DNA from: Smallanthus sonchifolius
Lineage: Eukaryota > Streptophyta > Magnoliopsida > Asterales > Asteraceae
Direction of reading: 5' to 3'
Assembly: GCA_023525975.1 (NCBI GenBank)
Contig: CM042020.1
Coordinates: 14,562,001-14,626,000 of the forward strand
Length of the DNA stretch: 64,000 nucleotides
Shown here: positions 33,097 through 46,200 of the stretch, piece after piece
Layout of the letters: each line of letters begins with the position of its first letter
Numbering within the stretch: the stretch's first letter is position 1
The notes under the pieces: model-generated
Databases searched by the model: none
Told to the model about the DNA's origin: nothing
Seen by the model: only the letters and a program-made list of their open reading frames with translations
Position numbers and translations under genes: made by a program

Positions 33097-34538
33097 TAAT
33101 TATAAACCCGACTTTATTAGCTAATTCTTTTTTATAGATTTCATTTTATAAATCTATAAAACTCAGAATTGTTTTTATAAATCTAACTTGTTAAATATTC
33201 AAGGGAACCATTTATTCCATAATTAACAGATTTAAAAACTTAATAAAAAACCTAAGTGATTTAAAACGATCATTTTAAATTATAAAATCCATGGTTTATA
33301 AACTATAATTATAATTATGACAATTTTTATAAACCCAATTACTTTACAAAGATCTCTACATCCTTTTTATATAATTATTTTTATTATATATAAAATTCAT
33401 ATTTTTATACCTTTAATTAATAATTAATTTTGATTTAATTATTAATTAATAAGATCATTACTTTTACACTTAATTCTCTTGGAAACTCAAACTATAAATA
33501 AATAAAAGGATTTATTTAAATAATTACTTATGCATATATTTATGCATATATTCATTCAAATTATAAACGAAGGAAAACCATTCATTCATTTATTCAACTA
33601 TTCAAACTACTATACAGTTTTTTACATAAATATTATTCGAAACTCAAACTAATATCTTCTTATTTAATTAAGGAGACTCACATCAATCTCATCGTGCATT
33701 AGGGTTCTTTTATGCTTCTTGTACAAACCATTGACACACTTATACCGTTAAATCATAGGTTAACCTTGTGGTTAACTATACTCCTGTGCAACAACTTGTT
33801 CGTGTGATTACCACACTACTTATTACAATGTGAGTTTCATATCCCCTTTTACATTACTTTTGTTTACAAATACTCGGGGTGGAACATGTCTACAATACAT
33901 TACTTATACAATTCAATTACTATGTTCTTATGCAAAGTCTATGTGCTGCATGTTTTAAACCACTTGGTGATACATGTGTTCATGTTTTATTACACTCAAT
34001 AACTTGCAAGCTTAAGGTAGTACCTTTTATGATCATTTATATGGGAATCTGATTCATAACTTAACACAAATCTTGGCGGATTTGTGTATGCATTTTGGTA
34101 CCTTACATAACACAATCAGGTGAATTGTGTATACATTGTTCATATTACATGACTTAATTGTACAATTGGAACCTTGTATGTTTTCAAATTTATGACTTAG
34201 ATTTGATTTGGACATAATGAATTGTAAATCATTTTCAACTTTTGTTGGTGTCAAAACCTATGTTACTCACCAACTACTTGTATTTGATATTTACTTAACA
34301 TGTTTCAGGTGCAACCGTTTGAGGACAAGTCTTGATCATATAGGACTATGGACCTAGTTATATTTAATTCAAATTTTGATTAGGTCATGTTTCTCTTGAA
34401 CTATGTATTTCTTATTTCCTTGAAATGAATGCCTAATATGGTTGAATAGATATTGAAACTTATTTAATAGTTGATCATGTGCTTTTGAACAACCGTGTCA
34501 GCCCCGGCGTATAATCCGTCATCGGTCGGGGTGTGACA
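33097..34538 (+). repeat. Old gypsy-type LTR remnant
   Basis: AT-rich DNA without a gene. The right end GGTCGGGGTGTGACA at 34538 and a CTCACCAAC block near 34267 followed by TTTCAGGTGC resemble the end of a gypsy LTR such as that of G1. The left end is cut by the viral junction, so truncated and solo LTR cannot be separated. Confidence 0.5.
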
Positions 34539-34555
34539 TCGACCAAATGGGAGAT

Positions 34556-34941
34556 TGTTGGATATTAGATGTCCGATCATCATTAATATCAATGTTGTTG
34601 TTGAGGTACGATCCGAAGAGTTACACTTTGAGCAAAGAACAAATCATAGCGTTTAATTGTTAAACGTTATTTCACAAAACACATATTCGGTGGATTAAAT
34701 ATCTAGAGAGATATTTATTAATTACATTGGATTTAATTATTTAGAATAATTAAAAGTAACAATAAACAGAACGAGGTTTTTATATATAATGGTTATATAT
34801 ATGTTTAAGGGGTTCTTTTGTATTTAATAGTTAAATATAAATTATTCGGTTTGTGCAGGTTCAGTTTATAATTAGTGTAATTATAAACTATGAGAACTAA
34901 AGCTGATTATCTGATAATCAGTCAGTGATTAAATGTTAATT
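34556..34941 (+). repeat. Copia-type LTR fragment
   Basis: TGTTGGATATTAG follows the purine run AAATGGGAGAT, as at the 3' LTR start of many plant copia elements. It is cut at 34941 by element C. Confidence 0.45.
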
Positions 34942-35429
34942 TGTAACTCCCGGATTTGTAAACCAATTAAAACTTTTTAAATAACGTGGAATTTAGGTCC
35001 CAGATTAACATTCATGTTCAAAAACTTGATTTGACTATTTATATAAACATAAGATCAACAAAAGCTTCATAGAGGAAAGTATTTAATGGGTTTAAGACTA
35101 ATACATATACCAAAAGACCCTACACAAAAGTATTCCTTTCTAAGAGTTAGTTTTGAAGTAAACAACTTCCAAAAGAAAGGTTAAGATATTCAATTGTCCA
35201 TCTTTGGCGAGACCCGAGATCATGACGGAACTTTTCCTACATTCACAACATCAAAATGAACAAGGTTAGTAAAGATAATAAGTCCTTGAGACTCCTAACA
35301 AGTCCCCACAAGAACAACAAGCCAAAATCTTAAAAACGCACATTTCCCAGCGTCTATCAGACCCATCTCGACGTACCATACGCCAGTGGGCGTAACATAC
35401 GCTAGTGGGCGTATGGGACGCCAGTTAGG
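34942..35429 (-). repeat. Element C left LTR, outer part
   Basis: Matches the right LTR from 62910 to about 63376. It contains the CATACGCC palindromes at 35377-35415 and ends where the element B LTR begins. Confidence 0.8.
35377..35429. repeat. CATACGCC palindromes in element C LTR
   Basis: CATACGCC-AGTG-GGCGTATG and close variants, with 8-bp arms around a 4-base loop; a matching copy lies at 63345-63364 in the right LTR. Confidence 0.8.
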
Positions 35430-35607
35430 TGTAACATCCCGAATAAATGGAAAGAAATAAAAGTAAAATAAGGCGGGCTTGGGTTTCAGCTCAAAAGGAG
35501 AGCACGGGTTTAGAAATAGAAAGCTCGGATTTAAGCTTATCGAAACTACTAAGATTTTACATAAGTCACTTATCGAAATTACCTAGTTTTGATACAAGCA
35601 GACCCAT
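35430..35607 (+). repeat. Element B 5' LTR, first part
   Basis: Contains the start of the LTR and the first TCGAAA-type palindromes, and ends in the CCCAT target of the copia element. Compared with the 3' LTR it has lost about 150 bp after GGCGGG. Confidence 0.8.
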
Positions 35608-36384
35608 TGTAGAACCAAAGACTGATTGCTACCAAATTATTCTAAGTACAAATGCTGCTGATAGGCTTATCAGCAGCATTCAACACAGATGGCTACTGAT
35701 AGGCTTATCAGCAGCATTCAACACTTGTTGCTGCTGATAGGCTTATCAACAGCATTCTGCACAAGTTGCTGCTGATAGGCTTATCAGCAGCGGTCATCCA
35801 TGTTTGCTGCTGATAGGCTTACCAGCAGCAACCTTCACTCTTTGCAGCTGATAGCCTTATTCACTGAAGACCAAACGTTGCAGCTGACTATCCAGGCCAA
35901 GCGTCTCTGACACCTTTCTGCAAAAGCAACTGACAGACTCAAAGCAGAAGGAACCGCTATGGTCAACCAATGACGGACAACAATACTCTTCTCCAAGCAT
36001 GCAAACAATCATGAATAAAAAAAAAAGTTTCAGTAAAGTTAACTAGATTAGCCTTTACGTGTAATGTAAATTAATAAACAAGATCAACGGTTTGTGTTCG
36101 ATCTGATCCTTAGAATCAAGGGTCTGTCTTGATTCTAAGTTACTATAAATACTGAGTTGCCACTTCATTGTAAGGGTGTCTTGAGTGTCCCTTGATAGTG
36201 CTTGTAGTGCTTGTCATACGTATTCATTGAGTTTCTCACTTGTAATCTTTGCATTCACAAAAGCTTAATACAACAGTGTTTATCAGTATTCTTTGTGTTT
36301 ACTTGATTATAAATTGTGTAGTTGATTTTGTTTCCGCCAACCTCAACTAAGAACAGAACCATCTTGTATTCTCACGATCCTACA
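35608..36384 (+). repeat. Copia 5' LTR
   Basis: 777 bp. Five GCTGCTGATA...TATCAGCAGC palindromes lie at about 35649-35832. A TATAAATA at about 36144 is a likely TATA box. A 10-bp repeat (GTAGTGCTT) near 36208 is absent from the 3' LTR. Confidence 0.92.
35649..35832. repeat. GCTGCTGATA palindrome array in copia LTR
   Basis: Five copies of GCTGCTGATA-GGCT-TATCAGCAGC or close variants, 10-bp arms around a 4-base spacer, at intervals of about 40 bp. The same array is in the 3' LTR at about 47651-47827. Confidence 0.92.
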
Positions 36385-36386
36385 AG

Positions 36387-36398
36387 TGGTATCAGAGC
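36387..36398 (+). other. Copia primer binding site (tRNA-iMet)
   Basis: TGGTATCAGAGC two bases after the 5' LTR end. Confidence 0.9.
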
Positions 36399-36493
36399 TT
36401 TGGCTCAGATTAAACAAACTAACATTTGTTTAATCATCTCTGGTTCTATTCTAAACTCTCTCTTTGAACAAGTCACCCAAAATCAAAACAAAA

Positions 36494-39160
36494 ATGGCAC
36501 AGAGCAATGGCTTTGAAGATATTGGCAGCATCAACCGACCACCAAGGTTGGTATCTGGAGAAGACTATGACATGTGGAAAAATCGCATGGAAAGCTTCTT
36601 CTGTTACCAGGAATACGGAATGTGGAGGTCCATCAAGGAGGGTCCATATATTCCCATGGTGGCTTCTGCTGATGGTGGAGGGATACAAGTCCCAAAGGAA
36701 ACCTCCAAGTACTCTGAAGAGGACATCAAGAAAATGGAGGTGGACTTCAAGGCACTAGGAGCCATCCAAATGTGCCTTCCGAATGAAGTTTTTCACAACT
36801 TCAGAAGCTACAAAACTGCCAAGGAGCTCTGGGAGGCGCTGGAGAAGATGTTTGCTGGCTCTGAAGAAGTCAAAGAGAACAGAAGGGACATACTGAAGCA
36901 GCAGTATGAGAACTTCGTCTGGAGGGAAGGTGAGTCCTTAACTATTTTATATAACAGATTTACCTATCTTGTAGGTGAACTGCAGTGCTCCAAGGTAAAG
37001 CTGGAGAATGAAGACATTCTCAAGAATTTCATAAGATCTCTTCCTAGTTGTTGGACATTATACACTGTGTCCATCAGAAGAACAGAGAATCTGAAGACTC
37101 TTCAGATAACTGAGCTCTTTGGCATGCTCAAAACCTATGAATTAGAAATGATTCAAGCTAAAGAAAGGAGCTCCAGTTATCAATCAGCTACCACTTCCTC
37201 CACTACCTCCTCAGCGCTTCACTCTGATCATTCCGGTCCTAGTGCAAGCAGCTACTATCCTCCCATTGTTACTCACCCTCAGACCCCCACCGCTTCACAA
37301 TCTAACTCATCACCATTTCTTCTTGAGGCACCTCCTCAACAGCCAACCTCTACTGCTTTTGTCTCTGACAACTCAAGCAGCATGTATTTCATAAAAGAGG
37401 ATCTGGAATGCTTTCATCCAGATGATCTTGAAGAAATGGATATTCAGCACTCATATGACATGCTCTAACTCAGAGCAAAAAGGTTCTATTCTAGAACCGG
37501 AAGATCATTTCCAAGCAACAACTCAAACAGCAGAGTTGGGCTTGATAAAAGCAAGATCCGTTGTTACAACTGTAACCAAATGGGTCACTTTGCTAGGGAG
37601 TGCAAGGCACCTAAAGCCAATCAGGGTGCCGGCCATCAAAGACAAGCCTACCAAAGTCAGCCCAGACAACAGCAGCAGCAACAAACTCCCCCAGCACAAA
37701 CTGCAGCCTGTGCAAATGTTGGAACTGCAGAATTCGACTGGAGTTTTCAATATGAAGATGTTCCTGTCTCCAACCAAGCACTTATGGCAGACACTGCAGA
37801 GATACCACCTCAGGTATTTGAACATCTATGCTCTCAAGCTTGCATTGATAAAGTTTTAGGTTATAGAAAACATAACCAAAACCTTATAGATCAAAATGAA
37901 GAGTTTCTTCAAATGAAATCTGAGTTCAAAAAGGTTGAAATCACTTACAAAGAAAAAATTGAATGCCTTAAGAAAGAGATTTCATCTCTAAAACATGAAC
38001 AAACCAATCTTGAAACTCAGATTGATGATCTATTAGTAAAACTTAAATCAACCAGAGCTGATCTGGCAGAACAGAAAGTTCATGTTGAAAAATATGAATT
38101 TTCTTCTAAAAAGCTACAGAGACTTCTAGATATTCAAGTCCATGAAAAGGTAAAGCTTGGAGGACTTGGATATGGCAAGGAACAGTACAATACTGTTCCT
38201 CATCCAGCTGACTATGTTGCCATCTATGAACCAAGCTTCGATGTTGCAAAACTCGACACTGCAAACAGAAATCTTGATCCTTCAATGGATGAACCCCTTG
38301 TTAAAGACTGCACTACCTCATCAGAATCTGAGTTAACCCTCTCAGACCATGATGAAACCAGTACAGCCTCATCTGAAGCTGTTCTAAATAGAGTCTCAGT
38401 CCCTACTGTTCTCCCAGCTGTTCCAGCCCCTGTACCATTCAAACAGATAAGGATCAGCTATCCTCCAGGTGGAAGAAAGCTAAACACTGAAAAGGGACAA
38501 ACATCAAGACCCACAAACTCCAAGTCTCAGTTCATGCCAAATCAGAAGAATCAGCAACAGGTTAGAAGAGTTACGACCAAGAAAACTCAGTTCAGAAACT
38601 CTTCTTCTCCACCAAGGAAGCAGCAGCCCAAAGTTCAGCAGTCCTGCATCATATGTGGGGAATCAAACCACTTTGCTGCAAAATGTCAGTTTAACCCCTT
38701 CAACTAGATCCTTCTTCATTCAGCGCATAAACAAAAGAAGGATCAGCATACTTCAGTTGATAGGCCATCTGCAGCCAGTAGAAGAGTTGAAACTGCAGAA
38801 AAATACAAGCAGCAGCAAAAGCAAAATCTGCTGCTGAAAGGCCAAGGTCATCAGCAGCAACATCTGCAGCTGATAAGCTGAAGCCATCAGCAGCAAAACC
38901 TGACCCTGCTAACAGGCCAAAACCTCAAGCAGGAAAATCAGCTGCTGATAGAGCAAATTCATCAGCTGCCAAAGCCAAATCCGCAGCCGATAAAGAAAAG
39001 AGAACTGGAAAACCACTACTTAAGCAATGGAAAGCCAAAATCTCTGCTCCTGTCAGCAAAATCATCATCGGTGCTGTTGAATGCACGCATGATGAATCAG
39101 AATGTCCAAGAACTCTTTTCTTCAAAAAGGAGAGCTCTTGGACCACTCCCACTAACTAAA
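36494..39160 (+). pseudogene. Copia gag, broken by stops and a frameshift
   Basis: Starts at ATG 36494 (an in-frame ATG at 36464 is less likely). The gag core ends at a TAA (37466) in the same frame as the following zinc knuckle (CCHC at 37562-37603) and coiled coil (about 37880-38150). A second CCHC knuckle lies at about 38645-38690, followed by TAG 38705. From 38821 a different frame encodes a Ser-Ala-Ala-Asp-rich segment built from GCTGCTGATAG-like repeats and ends at a TAA near 39157. The normal product would form the virus-like particle; this copy cannot. Confidence 0.78.
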
Positions 39161-39176
39161 TCTCTTTCATGTGTAG

Positions 39177-42100
39177 GGACAGCCATGTAACAAGAATAAC
39201 ACCTGGGTGGTAGATAGCGGCTGTTCCAGGCACATGACAGGCAACAGGTCCATCCTCTCCAACTTCAGACATTTCAATGGAGGATATGTTGCCTTTGGGA
39301 GTGACTCAAAAGGTGGATCTATCACTGGACAAGGCACTATGTCTAATGAAAGGATGAGTATTGAAAGAGTCAACTATGTTAAAGAACTTGACTTCAATCT
39401 CATGAGTGTTTCTCAAGTATGTGATCAAAAGCATTGGATGCTCTTCACTGACAAAGAATGTTTCGTGTTAGCTCCTGGCCTATCTAAACCTCACCCAGAG
39501 AAGATTCTCCTAACTGCTAATAGAAAGGACAACTTATATGTGCTTGACATGAATGAAGTCACTCCATCTGGTAGTGTTTCATGTTTTCTGTCAAAGGCAT
39601 CAGTTGATGAATCCGCTCTCTGGCACAGGAGGTTAAGCCATGTTAACATCAAAACAATCAATAAATTAGTGAAGGACAATCTTGTCAGAGGGCTTCCTGA
39701 CAAAGAATTCCAGCTAGACGATCAATGCATTGCCTGCTTGAAGGGAAAACAACACAAAAGTTCCCATAAGCCCAAGACATTGAACACAAATGACACTCCT
39801 CTCCAGCTACTGCATATGGATCTCTTTGGTCCTACAAATGTCATGTCAATGGGCAAAAAGTCCTACTGTTTGGTGATCACTGATGACTTCTCCAGATTCT
39901 CTTGGGTATTCTTCCTAAGAACAAAAGATGAAACTGCTGAGATTCTCAAATCCTATATTCTCAGGGTAGAAAATCAAAGCAATCTGAAGGTAAAGATCAT
40001 AAGGTGTGATCAGGGAACAGAGTTCAAAAATCACACTTTGAACAGTTTCTGTGAGAGCAAGGGCATTGAAAGGCAGTACAGTGCTCCAAGAACTCCTCAA
40101 CAAAATGGGGTTGCTGAAAGAAGAAACAGGACTCTGATTGAATCAGCAAGATCTATGCTGGCTGACTCAAAGCTGCCCCTTACTTTCTGGGCAGAAGCAG
40201 TAAGCACAGCTTGTTATGTGCAAAATAGAGTCCTTATTGTTAAGCCTCTCCAGAAAACTCCCTATGAACTCTGGCTCAAAAGAGTTCCCTACATTGTCTT
40301 CCTGAAGCCCTTTGGATGTCCATGTACCATCCTCATCACACATGGAGTTCTTCCTAAATTCGGTGCAAAGTCTGATGAAGGTTACTTTGTGGGTTACTCC
40401 TCTCAATCGAAGGCCTACCGAGTGTTCAATTCTAGGACTCGGATTGTGGAAGAATCTGCTAATGTGGAATGCAGGGAACACGTTGTCTGTGAACAAGGCA
40501 AAGGTCCCAACTGGCTTTTTGATATAGACTCCTTCACCCAGATATTTGAGCCCCTCATATTCTCAAATATGGAGCCTCCTTCTTCAAACTCAACACCTTC
40601 TACCTCAACCTCTTCTTCTGACTACAGACTGGAGTTTCCCAGTCCCTACATCAGGATGAAAAGGCCATCCATTGATCCTCCATCAGTGGCAGAAGCTATT
40701 GAAGCCAGTGCAGGTGAAGTCGGTACATCCAACACCACAAGCAGCAATCTCTCTGACAATGAAATCCTAAATGAAGCCTCCTCAATTCATGATGAAGAGG
40801 CCTCTGATGCTAATGCTGCTGACTATGTGGAACACAATGATCAAATCCTCCAAGCTCCTCTCCACACATCTGAAGACAATACTGATCTAAACCACAGTAA
40901 TCTTGAAGAGGGAATACGGCTGGATGTGATACCTGCTCAGAGAATAAACAAAGAGCATCCTCTGGAAAACATCATTGGCCAAGTCCACACAGGCATCCAG
41001 ACAAGAAGTAAGTCTCATGAAGCCAACATTTGTTTGTTCTCCTGCTTTCTATCACAGGTGGAACCCAAAAGGATTGATGAAGCTCTCAAGCACAACAGCT
41101 GGATTGAAGCAATGCAGGAAGAATTGCTGCAATTCAAAAGACAAGATGTTTGGAAGCTTGTTGATCTTCCACCTGGTCAAACAGCCATTGGAACAAGATG
41201 GGTTTTTAGAAACAAGCAAGATGAGAGGGGCATCGTAGTCAAGAACAAAGCCAGACTGGTAGCTCAAGGTTACACTCAAGAAAAAGGCATTGACTATGAT
41301 GAATTTTTTCTCCTGTTGCCCGTCTGGAAGCCATTAGAATTTTTCTGGCTTATGCAGCATCCAAAAACTTTATGGTCTATCAAATGGATGTGAAGAGTGT
41401 CTTTCTGTATGGCACGATTGATGAAGAGGTCTATGTCAAACAGCCTCCCGGCTTTGTAGATCCTGCACATCCAAATAAGGTCTTAAAACTGGACAAAGCT
41501 CTCTATGGCTTACACCAAGCCCCAAGAGCCTGGTATGAAACTTTATCTGGATATCTACTTAGTAACAACTTCAGAAGGGGGGCCATTGATCAGACACTTT
41601 TCATCAAAGATCAAGGGGGCGAAATTTTGTTGGTCCAGATTTAAGTTGATGACATTATCTTTGGATCTACAAGAAAGAAGCTCTGCAAAGACTTTGAAGT
41701 TCTGATGCATTCCAAATTTGAAATGAGTTCAATGGGTGAACTAAACTTCTTTTTAGGACTTCAAGTCAAACAGGTACCAACTGGAATCTTCATAAGTCAA
41801 TCCAAGTATGTCAAAAGCATCTTGGAGAGGTTAAAAATAACTGACTGCTCTGCTGCAAGAACTCCTATGCAAGTGCACCATCAATTATCTCCGGATAAAG
41901 AAGGACAAGACACTGATCAACATCAGTACCGAGCAATGATAGGGTCTCTCATGTACCTTACTGCCTCAAGACCAGATATCATGTTTGCAGTTTGTCTCTG
42001 CGCAAGATTTCAAGCAGCTCCAAAAGTGTCTCATCTTCAAGCTGTCAAAAGGATCCTTAGATACCTAAAGTGAGCTCCAAAACTTGGGCTATGGTATCCA

Positions 42101-42586
42101 AAGAATGAAAATGTCAATCTCTATGCCTACACTGACAGTGACTATGGGGGATGTAACTTGGACAAAAAGTCCACATCTGGGGGATGTCAATTTCTTGGAG
42201 GAAGGCTCATCTCATGACAATGCAAAAAGCAAACATGTGTTTCTACTTCAACAGCTGAAGCAGATTACATTGCAGCTTCAAGCTGCTGTGCACAGGTCAT
42301 CTGGATCCAAAATCAAATGCTTGACTATGGAATGACCTTCATGCAGACTCCAATTCACATTGACAACATGAGTGCCATCTCTATCACAAACAATCCGGTG
42401 CAGCACTCAAAAACAAAGCACATCGACATCAGGTACCATTTCATAAGAGATCAAGATGAGAAAAGGAGAATTATTTTAACCAAAGTTCATAAAAATGAGC
42501 AATATGCTGATCTGTTTACAAAACCTTTTGATGAAGCTAGATTCAGATATTTAGTTGAATCAATTGGTATGATGAACTTTGATTAA
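39177..42586 (+). pseudogene. Copia pol (protease, integrase, RT, RNase H), several breaks
   Basis: The protease motif VDSGCSRHMTG lies at about 39210, followed by the integrase zinc site (HHCC, about 39630-39740) and DDE core with Asp, Asp and Glu in LHMDLFGP, CDQGTEF and VAERRNRT. RT starts about 41080. A frameshift near 41310-41390 splits RT; TAA at 41642 replaces the Tyr of the YVDD catalytic box; TGA at 42071 and near 42218 break the RNase H region. RNase H residues continue to 42586. The frame from 39207 to about 41310 is otherwise open. Confidence 0.85.
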
Positions 42587-43249
42587 AATCCATCTCAAGT
42601 TTCTCCTTAAAATGTGTCTTTTTGTCCTTTGTTGTAAATAAAAGTTATGGGTCAGCAGCATTTTTGTCCTTCAGCTGCTGACAGGTAAAAGCATCAGCAG
42701 CAAAAGTTTTGCCACTGATAGCTTTAAGTTATCAGCAGGTACATGTTTCCTGCGGATAGCTTTAAGGCTTTCAGCAGCAATTTCTTTGTTGCAGATCTTT
42801 AAACCTTTCAGCAGCAAAATCTGCTGCTGACAAACTTATCTTTCCGCAGCAACCAAGTTTGCAGCGGATAGGCTTATCCATCGGCTGTAACCAATTTTGC
42901 TGCGGATACTCTTATCTTTCAGCAGCAACCAAGTTTGCTGCTGATGGGTGAACATAAGTCTAAATTAACTTTTACCCGCTGTAAAAGTAAATATCGTCAG
43001 TCTTCACCATGACTGCTCGAGTGTTTTACAGCTGTAACAATGAAAAGTGAAACAGGTTGTACTGTACAAGTAGAGTTGCTTTTTCTCCGTCTGCCGTTAT
43101 ATCACCAACTCAAATCATCCCTCTACCTCTTCACATTCTATTTCAAACCTATCTCCCATCACTTTCTCTCCCGTCCCCACAGCATTCAAAGCCCTCCACA
43201 ATTAACCACCATTCAAACACCTTTCTCTCTTCCCTCCGAATCCATAACA
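42587..43249 (+). repeat. Copia spacer with GCTGCTGATA-type half palindromes
   Basis: No gene. Between about 42650 and 42945 there are eight or so diverged copies of the LTR palindrome (GCTGCTGA..TTATC..CAGCAGC). The last 150 bases before ATG 43250 are C-rich and look like a transcribed leader for the downstream ORF. Confidence 0.8.
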
Positions 43250-46200
43250 ATGGCAGGCGCAGACATAAACAACCCCAACGATAAGTTCTCCCCATATCAC
43301 AACCTAACTGCATACCTAATCAAGGGCAAGAAATCCGAAGGATTCGACGGTATGATCGACTTCCTCTGTCGGTCCAAAATTTAACATGCCCTAACCGTCA
43401 ACCCAACCATATATACTTCACACATGGAAGATTTTTGGATCTCAGCCGTGTATTCTACTGAACAGGGCACTCCTCAAATCAGAGGCACAGTAGACGGTAA
43501 GGAAATGATCATCACTGAAGCAAAACTCCGCCAACACCTCAAGCTTCAGGATGAAGGGGACGCCCTCTCTTACCCAAGAGACGTATACATGAGGACCTTT
43601 GTATCCATAGGGTACACTGGAAATCAAACAGAGTATACGATAGAGAAGGCACTCATGGGTCCCAAATGGAAGTATCTCTGCCACGCTCTTCTCCAATGCA
43701 TATCTCAAAAGAGGAGTGGCTGGAACCAACTCAGCTCCGGACTTGCGTCGGCAGTTCACGGTATGATAACAGGAGCAGGTTTCAATTTTTCCCACCTCAT
43801 TCTTGAAGGTTTGAGATACAACCTTCAAGAAGGGGTGAAATCACAGTTCTTCATGTACCCAAGATTCTTGCAGGAAGTGTTCAATTTTGAGCACCAAGAT
43901 CTTTCAAAAACTGCAAGAATCTACTCAATACTAGGACATAAGAACAACATTTTTCAGAGCATGAGAACAGTTTCATCAAAGTTCTCAGGGGCCGATGTTC
44001 CATTGTTATCTACAATGTTGAACACACATAGTGCCCAGGGTGACAGTTCAGCAAACCTAGCTGATACTGATCCCACACCCTCCACCTCACTGCCACAAAC
44101 TCAACCTACTGTTTCCATTGATCGAACCCCTGTGCTTTCTACTGAGGATGCACAGGCACATACATTACTCACCCCCAGTTTGATTGCTCAACCGAAACAC
44201 AGGGCCCCGGTTGCAGCCAAGTATACAAGGAAGAGGGGCAAGAGAACTCCTTCTTCTCTTGCCTCCAAGGCCCAAACCCAAGCCAACATCCCTCACTCAG
44301 AATCACAACATTCTAGTGAGAATATCATAAGGGAAAGCCACATTGCTAGGGAGACTCCTTCGGAAGTCTCTCTATTAGGATTAGGATCACTTCCCGGATC
44401 CATAGAACAGCCCTTCGAGCCATTCCTCTCTTCTTTGAACTTAAGTGTAGAGGAACCTGACCAAAGTGATGTACCTTCTCCAACTACCACTATCAAGGAG
44501 GTACTGATTGGTCTTGCTTCCGAAACACCCAACCCAAGTTCCTCACCCTTGAAGGTCCACTCTGGGAGTATTGAAAGAGTGGATGTAGACGAGGCTGTCA
44601 CTACTGCTGGTCCATCAAATGACCAGGAGGACAGTGACAACATCTTTAAGACCTCAACCACGGCAACTCACGGTGAGGGTGTTTCCTTGGAAACTCCCTT
44701 CACTGAGAGGAATCCCAGGCGCCAAAAAACCGCGGGTGATGGGGATGCTGAGGCTAGGCCTACGGCCCCATCTGGGTCCAAGGATTCCACAACTGTGGAT
44801 GAGGACAGACTGAAACTTCATAACATGGAATTGACGGCCAGGGTGGCTATGCTAGAGGCTGAAATGTCCAAACTAAGACACCAAGTCGCTATGCATGAAG
44901 CCCATCAATGCCCAACTTTAGCCTCTCCCTCTCTTGTATCAGTAGGCACCCAAACTGATGCTTACCTGTCTGCTGATGCAACCAAAAAGGGGGAGATGGT
45001 TTCTATGGAAGATGATACAGACAGTTTTGACGACTGGATTCAAGAGCAGTTTGTACTTCAAAGCTCACAATACAAGCCAGCTTTTGTCCAAGTTCATGAC
45101 TTGCCAGCCCCAGATAACGAAGACGAAGAGATATCTGAAGACTGGCAGTTGGTCGTCAGGGCTGTCGATGAAATGCTGAATGATGCTGAAGACACAGATC
45201 AAACAAATGCATCATTCAGCATCCTTCCACAAGCAGCAGCCATCATAGGTCAATCCACTACCCCCCAAATCTTCAAATCTTCAAAGAAGCTAGAGTTTGA
45301 CTCTATTCTAGCTTGGGGGTATGATGGATTAGCTGAGAGGTTTTGGATTGGATGGGAGTTCAGCGGAGTAGAAGAACTGAACTGGAACTCTCTCAATGCC
45401 CTCCAAGTCCTAGAACTGCATCTAACTGACTGCATCAACACTTCAGCAGATCTCTCAGCTGAACTTGCCATTGGCAGGTTCCATGACCTGATGGAGGATA
45501 ATCTACCCAGGTTCCAAAGATTCCTACAAGCAGCACATCGGGTAGCTTATCCTGAATCCTCGGCGGCCGCAGAAAGAAGACTGACTCCTAGCAATCTTGA
45601 AATAACAAGGAGCAGTCTTCTCACTGAAGAAGAAGTTCTGGGCCTTCAAAGATTCCTGTATGCCTTCCTGGTCAAGGACTTGGATGTGCTAGGTTGGGTG
45701 AGCACTAAGTCTCTTGACCACACTTTTCTGCTCAGCAACGGCTCCTCTCTCATCATCAACACCAGAAACATCCTTCATCTGCCCTCAGACTTTCTCTTCA
45801 AGATCTATCAGCTCAGAACAAACATCTGCAATGTCAACTCACTTGAAAGCCAGGCAATGATAGATACTGTCAGAGCCAAACTTGAACAAGTAGGAAGAAT
45901 TACTGAGGCAGTATATGTGTCAAACTCTGACACTGACACTGACTCAGCTTCCCCTCGAGTTAACATCTGCACTGCAGCTTATGAGTCAAGATCAACTATC
46001 AAAGAAAAACTGAGAGAAATAGAAGGTCCTGAGTATCAACTTGATGAAGACGATGACCTTCCCTTATTCACATCTCAAATTACCAATGAAGCCGAGGTAG
46101 AGATCCCAAAAGCACAACAATCAGCTGTTTCTGTGATCAGTGAAGCCAGAGCAGAGGCATCCAATGTTAATAAAGGGAAGGGCATCATGACAAAAGAGGA

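Noticed and set aside
42084..42335. 83-codon ORF in the copia RNase H region
   Set aside because: Wrong frame; the true RNase H frame continues through TGA codons at 42071 and about 42218 to 42586.
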